Positions 8,426 to 15,359 of a DNA stretch of 17,333 bases are shown here, piece by piece. Each line of letters starts with the position of its first letter. Positions within the stretch are counted from its first letter, which is position 1. The notes beneath the pieces are model-generated. The model saw nothing but the letters and a program-made list of their open reading frames with translations. It had not been told where the DNA came from and ran no database searches. Origin of the DNA: JAEZKC01 sp046538945 (GTDB lineage: Bacteria > Fibrobacterota > Chitinivibrionia > Chitinivibrionales > Chitinispirillaceae); contig JBKHHW010000058.1 in the NCBI GenBank assembly GCA_046538945.1, positions 1 to 17,333 of the forward strand, in the 5' to 3' direction. The translations under genes were made by a program, and so were the position numbers.

Positions 8426-10045
8426 ATGAAACCGACAGTCATCAAGCGCGTTCTTATCAGTGTCTCGGATAAAACCGGGGTGGTGGAGTTTGCCCGCTCA
8501 CTTGCCCGCAGAGGGGTCGAGATCCTCTCCACAGGCGGCACCTACAAGAAACTCAGGGAGAACGGTATCGAGGTCATGACCGTCGACTCCTACACCGGCC
8601 ACCCCGAAATCATGGACGGTAGGGTGAAAACACTGCACCCGCGGGTCCACGGCGGGATCCTGGGCGTGCGCGACAATGCCGAGCACATGAAGGCCATGGA
8701 GGAGAACGGGATAAAGCCCATCGACATGATCGTGGTGAACCTCTACCCCTTCCAGCAGACCATCGCCCGCCCCGATGTGACTATCGGGGAAGCCATCGAG
8801 AATATCGATATCGGCGGACCCACCATGGTGCGCAGCGCGGCGAAGAACCACGCCTACGTGACTGTGGTGGTGGATCCCGCGGACTATAATGTAATAGTGG
8901 AGGAAATGGAACAGGACGGGGCGGTGTCGTTTACCACCCGCAAGCGGCTCGCGGTGAAGGCGTTCCGTCACACCGCCGACTACGACTCCGGGATCGATAC
9001 CTACCTCTCTAAGGTATATATGGAGGAGGAGGTACTGCGCCTGTCCTACAGCGAGGGTGTTGAGCTTCGCTACGGCGAGAACCCTCATCAGAAGGCGACG
9101 TTCTACAAGGATAAGAAGTCTGTCGAGCCGTCACTGGCCAATGGGCGTCAGCTTAACGGCAAGGGGCTGTCATACAACAATATAGTGGACGGGGATGCTG
9201 CCCTGGAGGCGGTGAAGGAGCTTGCGGATGTGCCCGCGTCGGCAATCATCAAGCATACAAATCCCTGCGGATACGCCACCGGTACGACGCTTGATGAGGC
9301 GCTCGGGTCCGCCTGGTCGGGGGATCCGGTTTCCGCTTTTGGCAGTGTTATTGCAGTATCCCGCACGGTGGATCTCAAGGCTGCGGAGGTGTTGTCGGGG
9401 AGATTTGTGGAGATGATCATTGCCCCCGGATATGATGCCGATGCGCTGGAATTCCTCAAAAAGAAGAGCTCGGCGCTGCGGGTGATCGAGGTAGGGGATC
9501 TCAAAGCGGGCGAGAAGGACACGTCTGTGCTCAAGCATGTCACCGGCGGGATTCTCAGGCAGGACCGTGATGGTCAGGTATTCGGGAAGATGGAAACGGT
9601 CACCAGAGCTCGGTTTCCGTCATCGAAACAGAAGCTTGCCGGGTTTGCCTACAGGGCCTGCAAGCATGTGAAATCCAACGCGATCGTGCTTGCCCAGGAA
9701 TATCAGGAGGGTTTGTACCGTATTATCGGGATCGGTGCCGGGCAGCCTAACCGGGTCGATGCGCTCAGGAAGCTGGCTGTCACCAAGGCGCGCGAGAACC
9801 TCAGTGCCGAGTACACGGCAGCGGATAAGCAGCTCCCTCCGGGTAATTTCGAGGAGTTCGGCGAATTCGTGATGGCATCCGATGCCTTCTTCCCGTTCGC
9901 GGATACCATCGAGGAGGCGAATGCGGTGGGGATCAGGTACATTGTGCAGCCGGGCGGTTCAAAAAGGGATGGCGAAGTGATCGAGGCTTGTGATAAATTC
10001 GGTATAGCGATGGCTTTTACCGGTATGCGCCATTTCAGACATTAA
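8426..10045 (+). CDS. purH: Bifunctional AICAR transformylase / IMP cyclohydrolase
   Basis: PurH catalyses the last two steps of de novo purine synthesis in the cytoplasm: formylation of AICAR with 10-formyl-THF, then ring closure to IMP. The N-terminal MGS-like cyclohydrolase domain (about 1-150) shows SVSDKTG (12-18), STGGT (35-39) and GRVKTLHPRVHGG (65-77). The transformylase domain begins near RYGENPHQ (215-222), with SYNN (249-252) and the catalytic Lys-His pair K276-H277 in IIKHTNPCG. At 539 residues it is slightly longer than the usual 510-530. A GAGGAG Shine-Dalgarno (8415-8420) fixes the start. No other pur gene is adjacent, and gaps on both sides suggest a single-gene unit. The protein looks complete and functional. 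Confidence 0.97.
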   Translation: MKPTVIKRVLISVSDKTGVVEFARSLARRGVEILSTGGTYKKLRENGIEVMTVDSYTGHPEIMDGRVKTLHPRVHGGILGVRDNAEHMKAMEENGIKPIDMIVVNLYPFQQTIARPDVTIGEAIENIDIGGPTMVRSAAKNHAYVTVVVDPADYNVIVEEMEQDGAVSFTTRKRLAVKAFRHTADYDSGIDTYLSKVYMEEEVLRLSYSEGVELRYGENPHQKATFYKDKKSVEPSLANGRQLNGKGLSYNNIVDGDAALEAVKELADVPASAIIKHTNPCGYATGTTLDEALGSAWSGDPVSAFGSVIAVSRTVDLKAAEVLSGRFVEMIIAPGYDADALEFLKKKSSALRVIEVGDLKAGEKDTSVLKHVTGGILRQDRDGQVFGKMETVTRARFPSSKQKLAGFAYRACKHVKSNAIVLAQEYQEGLYRIIGIGAGQPNRVDALRKLAVTKARENLSAEYTAADKQLPPGNFEEFGEFVMASDAFFPFADTIEEANAVGIRYIVQPGGSKRDGEVIEACDKFGIAMAFTGMRHFRH

Positions 10046-10202
10046 TTTTTTGATAAAATATCTCCCTCATTCGTTCGCAGTAACGTGATTGAGGCGAAAG
10101 ATCCAGAGCAGTAACAGGCTGTCGGGACAGAAGATCGGAAGCGACGGTAGACAGCGGATCTCGCTGCGGATTAGTTTTGAAAGTGATTTTTTTAACCAGA
10201 AA

Positions 10203-10229
10203 ACAGATTCCCGTTTCGGTGGAATCTGT
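10203..10229. promoter_or_regulatory. 9-bp perfect hairpin in the topA leader
   Basis: ACAGATTCC (10203-10211) and GGAATCTGT (10221-10229) are exact inverted repeats with a 9-base loop, ending 29 bases before the topA ATG. No T tract follows in the topA direction, so it is not an intrinsic terminator of purH. It could be an operator or a leader RNA hairpin. The rest of the 10046-10258 gap shows a weaker stem, CGTT (10072-10075)/AACG (10082-10085), and no clear promoter. Confidence 0.5.
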
Positions 10230-10258
10230 ATTCGATGATTGCAAGGGAATCATCCTTT

Positions 10259-12535
10259 ATGGCCAAACATTTAGTAGTAGTCGAGTCTCCAGCCAAGTGT
10301 AAGACCATCTCCAAGTATCTGGGGAAGGATTATGCGGTGCGGGCGACGATGGGTCACATTATCGATCTGCCGGAAAAAGAGCTCGGGGTGGATATCGAGA
10401 AGGATTTCAAGCCCAAGTATACCACATCCAAGGGGAAGCGGCGGATATTGAAGGAGCTCAAGGATGAGGCTGCCAAGGCGGAGGACGTATTTCTGGCTCC
10501 TGACCCTGACCGCGAAGGGGAAGCTATTGCCTGGCATGTGGCTCAGAGCATCACCAAGGAGAACGGTACGATCAGGCGGGTGATGTTCAACGAGATTACC
10601 AAGCGTGCGGTGCTCAGCGCATTCGACACTCCGCACGATATAGATATGAATAAGGTCAATGCGCAGCAGGCCCGGCGTATTCTGGACCGTATCGTTGGCT
10701 ATCAGGTATCGCCGATTCTGTGGAGAACCGTTTTCCGGGGGCTCAGCGCGGGGCGGGTGCAGTCCGTTGCGCTCCGTCTGATCTGCGAGCGGGAGGATGA
10801 GATCAGGGCTTTCGTGCAGAAGGAGTACTGGTCGATTCATGGACTGTTCGACCATGAGGGCTCGCAGTTTTCCGCAAAGCTTCTGACGGTGGATGGCAGG
10901 AAGGCCAATGATACAGAGAATGCGCTTCTGCCCAATGAGGCTGCGGCCAAAGAGATTCTGGAGCGGCTCAAGGGCGCACAGTTTTCCATAAAGGATGTGC
11001 AGCGCACGGAAAAGAACCGCAAGCCGTACCCGCCGTTTATCACCTCCACGCTTCAGCAGGAGGCGGCCCGGAAGCTGAGTTTCAGTGCGGCCAAGACCAT
11101 GATGATTGCTCAGCAGCTCTACGAAGGTCTTGAGCTTGGCGGGTTGGGGCACATGGGTCTTATTACCTACATGCGTACCGACTCCACCCGAATCGCTGCC
11201 GAAGCGCTCGGAGATGCGCGAAGTGTGATCGGCACGCTTTTCGACGATCGGCACATGCCCTCTTCACCCCGCACCTACGGCAAGAATAAAAACGCACAGG
11301 ATGCTCACGAGGCGATCCGTCCCTCGCAGGTGAACCTGGACTTCGCTCCGGATAGGGTGAAGAATTATCTGTCCAGGGATCAGTTTCGTCTATATGAACT
11401 CATCTGGAAGCGTTTCCTTGCGTCCCAGATGTCAAACGCTCTTTTCGATTCCACCCGGGTGGATGTCGAGGGGTCGGGTTGCGTGTTCAGGGCAAACGGT
11501 TCCATTATGAAGTTCGAGGGTTTCCTTGCACTTTACGATGAAACGGTAGAGGACGGCAAGAATGACGACGGGCAGAACGAGACTCTTCCGGAACTGCGGA
11601 AAAGCGATTCTGTGAATCTCATGAAGCTGACCGACAAGCAGCATTTCACTCAGCCGCCACCCCGGTACACTGAAGCTTCCCTTGTGCGGGAGCTCGAGGA
11701 CAAGGGGATCGGGCGTCCGAGTACCTATGCGCAGATTATCGATACGCTCAAGCGGCGCAAGTATACAGAGGTTGAGAATCGGAGGTTTTCGCCTACCGAG
11801 ATCGGGTATATGGTGAAGAACATTCTGGTGAGGGAGTTCCCTCAGATCTTCAATGTGCACTTCACTGCCGGCATGGAAAACTCGCTGGACAAGATCGAGG
11901 ACGGTGATGCCGACTGGGTGAACGTGCTCAAGGAGTTCTATCAGCCTTTTGCAGACCGTCTTGAAGATGTACGCAAGAATATAAAGGATCTTCGTGCACA
12001 GAATCAGGAAATCACCGATAGGATGTGTCCCGACTGCAACGAGAACCATCTGGTGGTCAAGTGGAGCAAGAACGGAAAGTTTCTGGCCTGTCAGGGATTT
12101 CCCGCCTGCAAGCACACCGAGCCGCTCGAGAAGATGGAGACGGTGCAGACCGAGGAGAAGTGCGACAAATGTGGCGCCGCGATGGTGATACTGTCCATGA
12201 ACGGGAACAAGTTTCTGGGCTGCTCGCGGTATCCGGAGTGCAAGAACACCCGTTCGCTTTCTACCGGTGTCAACTGTCCTCAGGAGGAGTGCGACGGAGT
12301 GATCGTTGAGCGCAAGACCAAAAGGGGCAAGGTGTTTTTCGGATGCAGCAAGTATCCCAAGTGCACGTTTGCAAGCTGGGACAGACCGGTTGACAAGAAA
12401 TGCGATGCATGCGGGTATCCCATACTGGTGCATAAGGATACAAAGCGCAAGGGATCGTATCTGCGCTGTCCATCCTGCAAAAACGAGTTTCCTCTGGCGG
12501 ACACGGCCGAAACTCAAAGTGCAGAATCGGCATAG
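10259..12535 (+). CDS. topA: Type IA DNA topoisomerase I
   Basis: This enzyme relaxes negative supercoils by cutting and passing single DNA strands. Numbered from ATG 10259 it has 758 residues. The N-terminal TOPRIM domain carries E9 in VVVESPAK and D82-x-D84-x-E86 in DPDREGE, the metal-binding acids. The catalytic tyrosine is Tyr304 in GLITYMRTDST. The C-terminus has four tetracysteine zinc-ribbon motifs starting near C590, C635, C673 and C715. ATG 10259 is preferred because MAKHLVVVESPAK aligns with the family N-terminus (E9 matches the E. coli number) and AAGGG lies 11 bases upstream; an in-frame ATG at 10235 would add eight residues. trmFO starts two bases after the stop, so the two are probably one operon. 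Confidence 0.97.
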   Translation: MAKHLVVVESPAKCKTISKYLGKDYAVRATMGHIIDLPEKELGVDIEKDFKPKYTTSKGKRRILKELKDEAAKAEDVFLAPDPDREGEAIAWHVAQSITKENGTIRRVMFNEITKRAVLSAFDTPHDIDMNKVNAQQARRILDRIVGYQVSPILWRTVFRGLSAGRVQSVALRLICEREDEIRAFVQKEYWSIHGLFDHEGSQFSAKLLTVDGRKANDTENALLPNEAAAKEILERLKGAQFSIKDVQRTEKNRKPYPPFITSTLQQEAARKLSFSAAKTMMIAQQLYEGLELGGLGHMGLITYMRTDSTRIAAEALGDARSVIGTLFDDRHMPSSPRTYGKNKNAQDAHEAIRPSQVNLDFAPDRVKNYLSRDQFRLYELIWKRFLASQMSNALFDSTRVDVEGSGCVFRANGSIMKFEGFLALYDETVEDGKNDDGQNETLPELRKSDSVNLMKLTDKQHFTQPPPRYTEASLVRELEDKGIGRPSTYAQIIDTLKRRKYTEVENRRFSPTEIGYMVKNILVREFPQIFNVHFTAGMENSLDKIEDGDADWVNVLKEFYQPFADRLEDVRKNIKDLRAQNQEITDRMCPDCNENHLVVKWSKNGKFLACQGFPACKHTEPLEKMETVQTEEKCDKCGAAMVILSMNGNKFLGCSRYPECKNTRSLSTGVNCPQEECDGVIVERKTKRGKVFFGCSKYPKCTFASWDRPVDKKCDACGYPILVHKDTKRKGSYLRCPSCKNEFPLADTAETQSAESA

Positions 12536-12537
12536 AC

Positions 12538-13875
12538 GTGGAGAAATCAGTTTCCATAATAGGAGCGGGGCTTGCCGGATCGGAAGCGGCCCTGACCCTC
12601 GCCAGGTTTGGTATACGTGTCAAACTGTATGAGGCGCGCCCGCTGTGGTCGTCTCCGGCCCACCTCACCTCCATGCCGGCGGAGCTTGTCTGTTCCAATT
12701 CGTTCAAGGCCCGCGATATCCCTTCGGCGCACGGTCTGCTCAAGGCCGAGCTGCGCCTTCTCAACAGTCCGCTTATCGATGCGGCGGAGGAGACCAGCGT
12801 TCCTGCCGGTGGCGCTCTTGCGGTTGACAGAAATCTGTTTTCCCACAAGGTGTTGGAGCTGATAGAGAAGGAACCGCTTATCGAGCTTCTCCGGGCGGAG
12901 TGCGACAGTCCGCCGCGGGATTCGCCTCTGTGTATTGTAGCTGCGGGACCGCTTGCATCGCAAAAGCTGGTTTCGTGGATGTCCCGGGAGTTTGCTTCCG
13001 TTAATCTTCATTTCTACGATGCCATAGCTCCCATCATCGATACAGATTCCATCGACATGTCGGTAGCGTTCCATGCTTCCCGCCGGGAAAGCGGGGTAGG
13101 GGATTATATCAACTGTCCCTTTACCGAGGAGGAGTACAAGGCGTTTTATGACGCTTTGAGGGAGGCAGACCGCACGGTGGCGCGTTCTTTCGAGCATGCG
13201 AAGTTTTTCGAGGCGTGTCTTCCTATCGAGGTGATGGCTCAGCGGGGCTACAACTGTCTCGCGTTCGGTCCGCTGCGTCCCATCGGGTTGACTGATCCGC
13301 GCACCGGGAGGCGCCCCTTCGCGGTATGTCAGCTGAGAAAAGAGAACGTTTCGGGGGAGAGCTACAATATGGTGGGATTCCAGACCCGTCTTACCATTCC
13401 CGAACAGCAGAGGGTGTTCAGGATGATCCCCGGTCTGGCCGATGCCAAATTCCTGCGCTTCGGCAGCATTCACCGCAACACCTACCTGGACTCGCCCAAG
13501 CTTCTGAACGCGGATCTGTCGTTCAGGAAGTATCCCCATATATTTCTGGCCGGGCAAATATGCGGAAACGAGGGCTATACTGAGAGTGTCGCGACCGGGC
13601 ACATGGCAGCGCTGTTTGCCGCGGCTCGTCTGGGGGCTTCTGAGGTGGCGCCGGTTCCGCGGGAAACTGCGCTGGGGGCACTTCTGAGGCATGTGACATC
13701 ATCGGAGGAGGAGCCTTTCACTCCCACCAATGTGCATTTCGGGCTGATCCCGCCGCTTGATTCGGGCAAGATTCGCAAGAGAGAGGGCAAGAAGAGAAAA
13801 AAGGAGCTTCTCTGCGAGCGGGCGCTGGAAAAGTTTGAGGAGTGGTTGAGAGAAGTTGGGGTTGAGGTGGTGTAA
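12538..13875 (+). CDS. trmFO: Methylenetetrahydrofolate-tRNA-(uracil-5-)-methyltransferase TrmFO
   Basis: TrmFO is an FAD- and folate-dependent enzyme that makes m5U54 in the T-loop of tRNA. The 445-residue protein opens with the FAD-binding GAGLAGSEAA (9-18). It carries the two catalytic cysteines as C52 (LVCSNSF) and C227 (FEACLPIEVM), close to Cys53 and Cys226 of the B. subtilis enzyme. Other family blocks are FYDAIAPI (159-166), YINCP (190-194), VGFQTRL (279-285) and LAGQICGNEGYTES (337-350). Translation starts at GTG 12538, two bases after the topA stop, without an obvious Shine-Dalgarno, so it is probably translationally coupled. The topA-trmFO order is also found in B. subtilis, where codV and clpQY follow; here an Rpn gene follows instead. 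Confidence 0.96.
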   Translation: MEKSVSIIGAGLAGSEAALTLARFGIRVKLYEARPLWSSPAHLTSMPAELVCSNSFKARDIPSAHGLLKAELRLLNSPLIDAAEETSVPAGGALAVDRNLFSHKVLELIEKEPLIELLRAECDSPPRDSPLCIVAAGPLASQKLVSWMSREFASVNLHFYDAIAPIIDTDSIDMSVAFHASRRESGVGDYINCPFTEEEYKAFYDALREADRTVARSFEHAKFFEACLPIEVMAQRGYNCLAFGPLRPIGLTDPRTGRRPFAVCQLRKENVSGESYNMVGFQTRLTIPEQQRVFRMIPGLADAKFLRFGSIHRNTYLDSPKLLNADLSFRKYPHIFLAGQICGNEGYTESVATGHMAALFAAARLGASEVAPVPRETALGALLRHVTSSEEEPFTPTNVHFGLIPPLDSGKIRKREGKKRKKELLCERALEKFEEWLREVGVEVV

Positions 13876-13931
13876 CCCGCTTTCTGAGTCGTTGTATGGG
13901 GAAGTAGTTTTGGTTATGCATAAGGGTCGGA

Positions 13932-13953
13932 ACCGGAATTTATTTTTTCCGGT
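13932..13953 (+). promoter_or_regulatory. Hairpin abutting the full-length Rpn start codon
   Basis: ACCGGAA (13932-13938) and TTCCGGT (13947-13953) form a perfect 7-bp stem with an 8-base loop, and the 3' arm ends directly before the ATG at 13954. No Shine-Dalgarno is visible between trmFO and this ATG. The hairpin occupies the place a ribosome-binding site should have, which suggests weak or regulated initiation of the long product (inference). Confidence 0.5.
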
Positions 13954-14889
13954 ATGGCAGATCTCTTCTTATCAAGACCTCACGATAAGTTATTCAAGGA
14001 TTTTTTCTCCAGAAAAGACACGGCAAAGTCTTTTATTCGCGTGCATTTGCCGGAACGCATAAGCAGTCAGTTGGATTATAGTACCCTGACCATTCACAAA
14101 GACTCCTACATTGATAAGGAACTCTCGGAACACTTTTCCGATATTCTGTATAGTATCAAATTATTAGGTAGGCAGAGCTATATCTATCTCCTTTTCGAGC
14201 ATAAGAGTAAGTTCGATCGTTTTACCGGGTTTCAATTGCTGAGAAACATGGTGAAGATTTGGGAGCAGTTCCGGAAACAGAAAAAGAATGCCACCAAATT
14301 ACCATTGATACTGCCTGTTGTAATCTATCAGGGGAAGCAGAAATGGGAATTGCGCAGCTCGATAGGTCATCTTTTTGAGGATGTTGAAAATACCAGTGAG
14401 TATATTCCCGAATTCAGAAGCGAAGTGTATGATATTTCTCATATTCCGGATGAGTCGATCAGGGGTGCGATACTTTTACGGGTGCTTTTCCTGACTCAGA
14501 AGTATGCCGGAAGTCCTAAGATATTTCAGAAACTTCATGAGATAGTTGCTTTGGTTTTGGCTCTATCGGAAGAACGAACGAAAACGGAATGTTTGGAAAC
14601 ATTGCTGCGTTATTTAACAGCCGTTACCGATGCCAGCAGCAAAGATGAACTGATAGGTGAATTCAAAAAAGAGTTGGAAAACGGAGGTGTGAATATGCCT
14701 ACAATCGCTGAAGCCTGGAAAGAGGAAGGTCGACAGGAAGGCCGGAAGGAAGGAAAACTGGAAGGAAAATTGGAAGGAAAATTGGAAGCTGCCGCGAAGA
14801 TGATCGCCAGGGGGATGAACGATGAGGTTATAATGGAAATTACCGGTCTGGATTCTGAAAAGATCCGTGAGTTACGCAGAAATAAGTAA
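13954..14889 (+). CDS. Rpn-family recombination-promoting nuclease (YhgA-like, long form RpnL)
   Basis: This 311-residue PD-(D/E)XK-type nuclease belongs to the family first seen as YhgA or putative transposase proteins. E. coli members cut DNA and raise recombination, and Rpn proteins have been described as phage-defence toxins. The N-terminus has the family PHDKLFK motif (9-15). Candidate active-site residues are D63 and E82-x-K84 (FEHKSK), and the family block PVVIYQGKQKW spans 121-131. The C-terminus holds five EGxx units (258-277) and a helical tail. An in-frame stop at 13921 limits the start; ATG 13954 has no Shine-Dalgarno and follows a hairpin. By eye the gene is AT-richer than trmFO and the tol genes and is flanked by repeat-rich sequence, which fits a horizontally mobile accessory gene. 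The frame is intact. Confidence 0.9.
   Translation: MADLFLSRPHDKLFKDFFSRKDTAKSFIRVHLPERISSQLDYSTLTIHKDSYIDKELSEHFSDILYSIKLLGRQSYIYLLFEHKSKFDRFTGFQLLRNMVKIWEQFRKQKKNATKLPLILPVVIYQGKQKWELRSSIGHLFEDVENTSEYIPEFRSEVYDISHIPDESIRGAILLRVLFLTQKYAGSPKIFQKLHEIVALVLALSEERTKTECLETLLRYLTAVTDASSKDELIGEFKKELENGGVNMPTIAEAWKEEGRQEGRKEGKLEGKLEGKLEAAAKMIARGMNDEVIMEITGLDSEKIRELRRNK
14683..14689 (+). promoter_or_regulatory. Strong internal Shine-Dalgarno inside the Rpn gene
   Basis: GGAGGTG, containing the core GGAGG (14683-14687), lies 7 bases before the in-frame ATG at 14695. It is one of the best ribosome-binding sites in the window, whereas the full-length Rpn start has none. In the long protein these bases simply encode Gly-Gly-Val, so the site is compatible with both products. 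Confidence 0.65.
14695..14889 (+). CDS. Candidate intragenic Rpn antitoxin (RpnS-like, in frame)
   Basis: This is a predicted 64-residue product made from the last fifth of the Rpn gene in the same frame, starting at Met248 of the long form. It starts MPTIAEAWKEEG, has five four-residue units (EGRQ, EGRK, then EGKL three times), and ends in a predicted helical tail with an ITGLD segment. In E. coli, Rpn genes are described as genes-within-genes: the short C-terminal product is translated separately, dimerises through a helix that can carry variable four-residue repeats, and inhibits the toxic long nuclease. The strong internal Shine-Dalgarno and the repeat structure here match that description. 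No separate promoter was recognised, so translation from the full transcript is assumed. The product is inferred, not demonstrated. Confidence 0.6.
   Translation: MPTIAEAWKEEGRQEGRKEGKLEGKLEGKLEAAAKMIARGMNDEVIMEITGLDSEKIRELRRNK
14725..14784 (+). repeat. In-frame 12-base tandem repeats in the Rpn C-terminus
   Basis: Five 12-base units encode EGRQ, EGRK, EGKL, EGKL and EGKL. The last three DNA units are nearly identical: GGAAGGAAAACT at 14748-14759, then GGAAGGAAAATT at 14760-14771 and 14772-14783. Because the unit is 12 bases, slippage would change length by whole four-residue blocks without breaking the frame, in both the long and short products. Confidence 0.8.
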
Positions 14890-14944
14890 TAACGGGAGCT
14901 TTTATACGATATCCTGACCGAATGATGGTTGGAACTTACGCTTT

Positions 14945-15114
14945 CCCCTCGTACTCGTCATCGAGAACTCGGATGAATAATCAGGGGTGCGAGGATGACT
15001 CACACTGCCTTCACGTTGCTCGAATTACAACACTTCGACTCCGTAAGAACTACGCTCTGTGTGAGCGGAATCCTTCGTACTCGTACCAGGCGAAGCGCTA
15101 CTCGTCATCGAGAA
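14945..15114. repeat. Intergenic cluster of short direct and inverted repeats
   Basis: The 470-base gap between rpn and tolQ (14890-15359) has no credible gene. TACTCGTCATCGAGAA occurs twice (14952-14967 and 15099-15114). TCGTACTCGT also occurs twice (14949-14958 and 15075-15084). The first copy lies in a near-palindrome at 14958-14976 (TCAT-CGAG-AA-CTCG-G-ATGA), and CCTCG (14947-14951) can pair with CGAGG (14990-14994). Copy C of the dispersed hairpin repeat lies between the two units. Confidence 0.65.
15030..15069. repeat. Dispersed hairpin repeat, copy C
   Basis: It matches copy A (5-44) at 38 of 40 bases; the differences are at 15046 (A for G) and 15058 (T for A). ACAC (15030-15033) can pair with GTGT (15059-15062), and CGTA (15042-15045) with TACG (15051-15054). 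It is in the same orientation as copies A and B but 15 kb away, which shows that the element is dispersed and not only locally duplicated. Confidence 0.75.
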
Positions 15115-15205
15115 TTCCGGGCAGCTACTTTAGTCCCGCTCTCTTCTCTTTTGCCGCTACAATAAACTAAAAACCTGCTCGCAATTGTGAGAAGGTCTTA
15201 CCAAC

Positions 15206-15220
15206 CCGGAAGCAATCCGG
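15206..15220. repeat. Small inverted repeat upstream of the tolQ promoter candidate
   Basis: CCGGA (15206-15210) and TCCGG (15216-15220) are separated by AGCAA. The stem is only 5 bp and has no T tract after it. It ends 7 bases before the TTGACA box at 15228 and could be a remnant repeat or a regulatory site. Confidence 0.3.
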
Positions 15221-15227
15221 TCGCCGT

Positions 15228-15257
15228 TTGACATGGTTTATTATCAGGAAGTAATTT
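15228..15257 (+). promoter_or_regulatory. Candidate sigma70-type promoter for the tol operon
   Basis: A perfect TTGACA -35 box (15228-15233) is followed after 18 bases by TAATTT (15252-15257), a partial -10 that keeps the important A2 and T6. Transcription would start near 15264 and leave a leader of about 95 bases before tolQ. It is the best -35 box seen in the intergenic regions of this window. Confidence 0.45.
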
Positions 15258-15359
15258 TTTGAACTGCCTTATGCGTGTGTTTCTCCCCAAAGAGGTTGAA
15301 ATTCCGCTTGGTATGAGTGATTTTTAAAGAATAAAAATCGGCTTAATGAAAGGAGCTGC

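Noticed and set aside
10203..10229. Intrinsic terminator of purH
   Set aside because: It is 158 bases past the purH stop and has no T tract after the stem.
10271..11254. Leftward open frame of 327 codons opposite topA
   Set aside because: It is antisense to the TOPRIM and catalytic region of TopA, with no family resemblance.
12547..13692. Leftward open frame of 381 codons opposite trmFO
   Set aside because: The sense strand encodes a complete TrmFO with both catalytic cysteines; the antisense frame is a codon-bias shadow.
13932..13953. Intrinsic terminator for topA-trmFO
   Set aside because: The T-rich stretch is in the loop, not after the stem, and the stem abuts the next start codon.
13856..14062. 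Small rightward open frame between trmFO and rpn
   Set aside because: It overlaps the ends of both genes in another frame, with no ribosome-binding site or recognisable feature.
13954..14889. True transposase of an insertion sequence
   Set aside because: Rpn proteins are often labelled transposases, but no terminal inverted repeats or target-site duplications flank the gene; the motifs are those of a PD-(D/E)XK nuclease.
14949..15114. CRISPR array
   Set aside because: Only two copies of a 16-base unit with no regular spacing, and no cas genes nearby.
14922..15170. Rightward open frame of 82 codons in the repeat-rich gap
   Set aside because: It is built from the intergenic repeats, low in complexity, with no Shine-Dalgarno.
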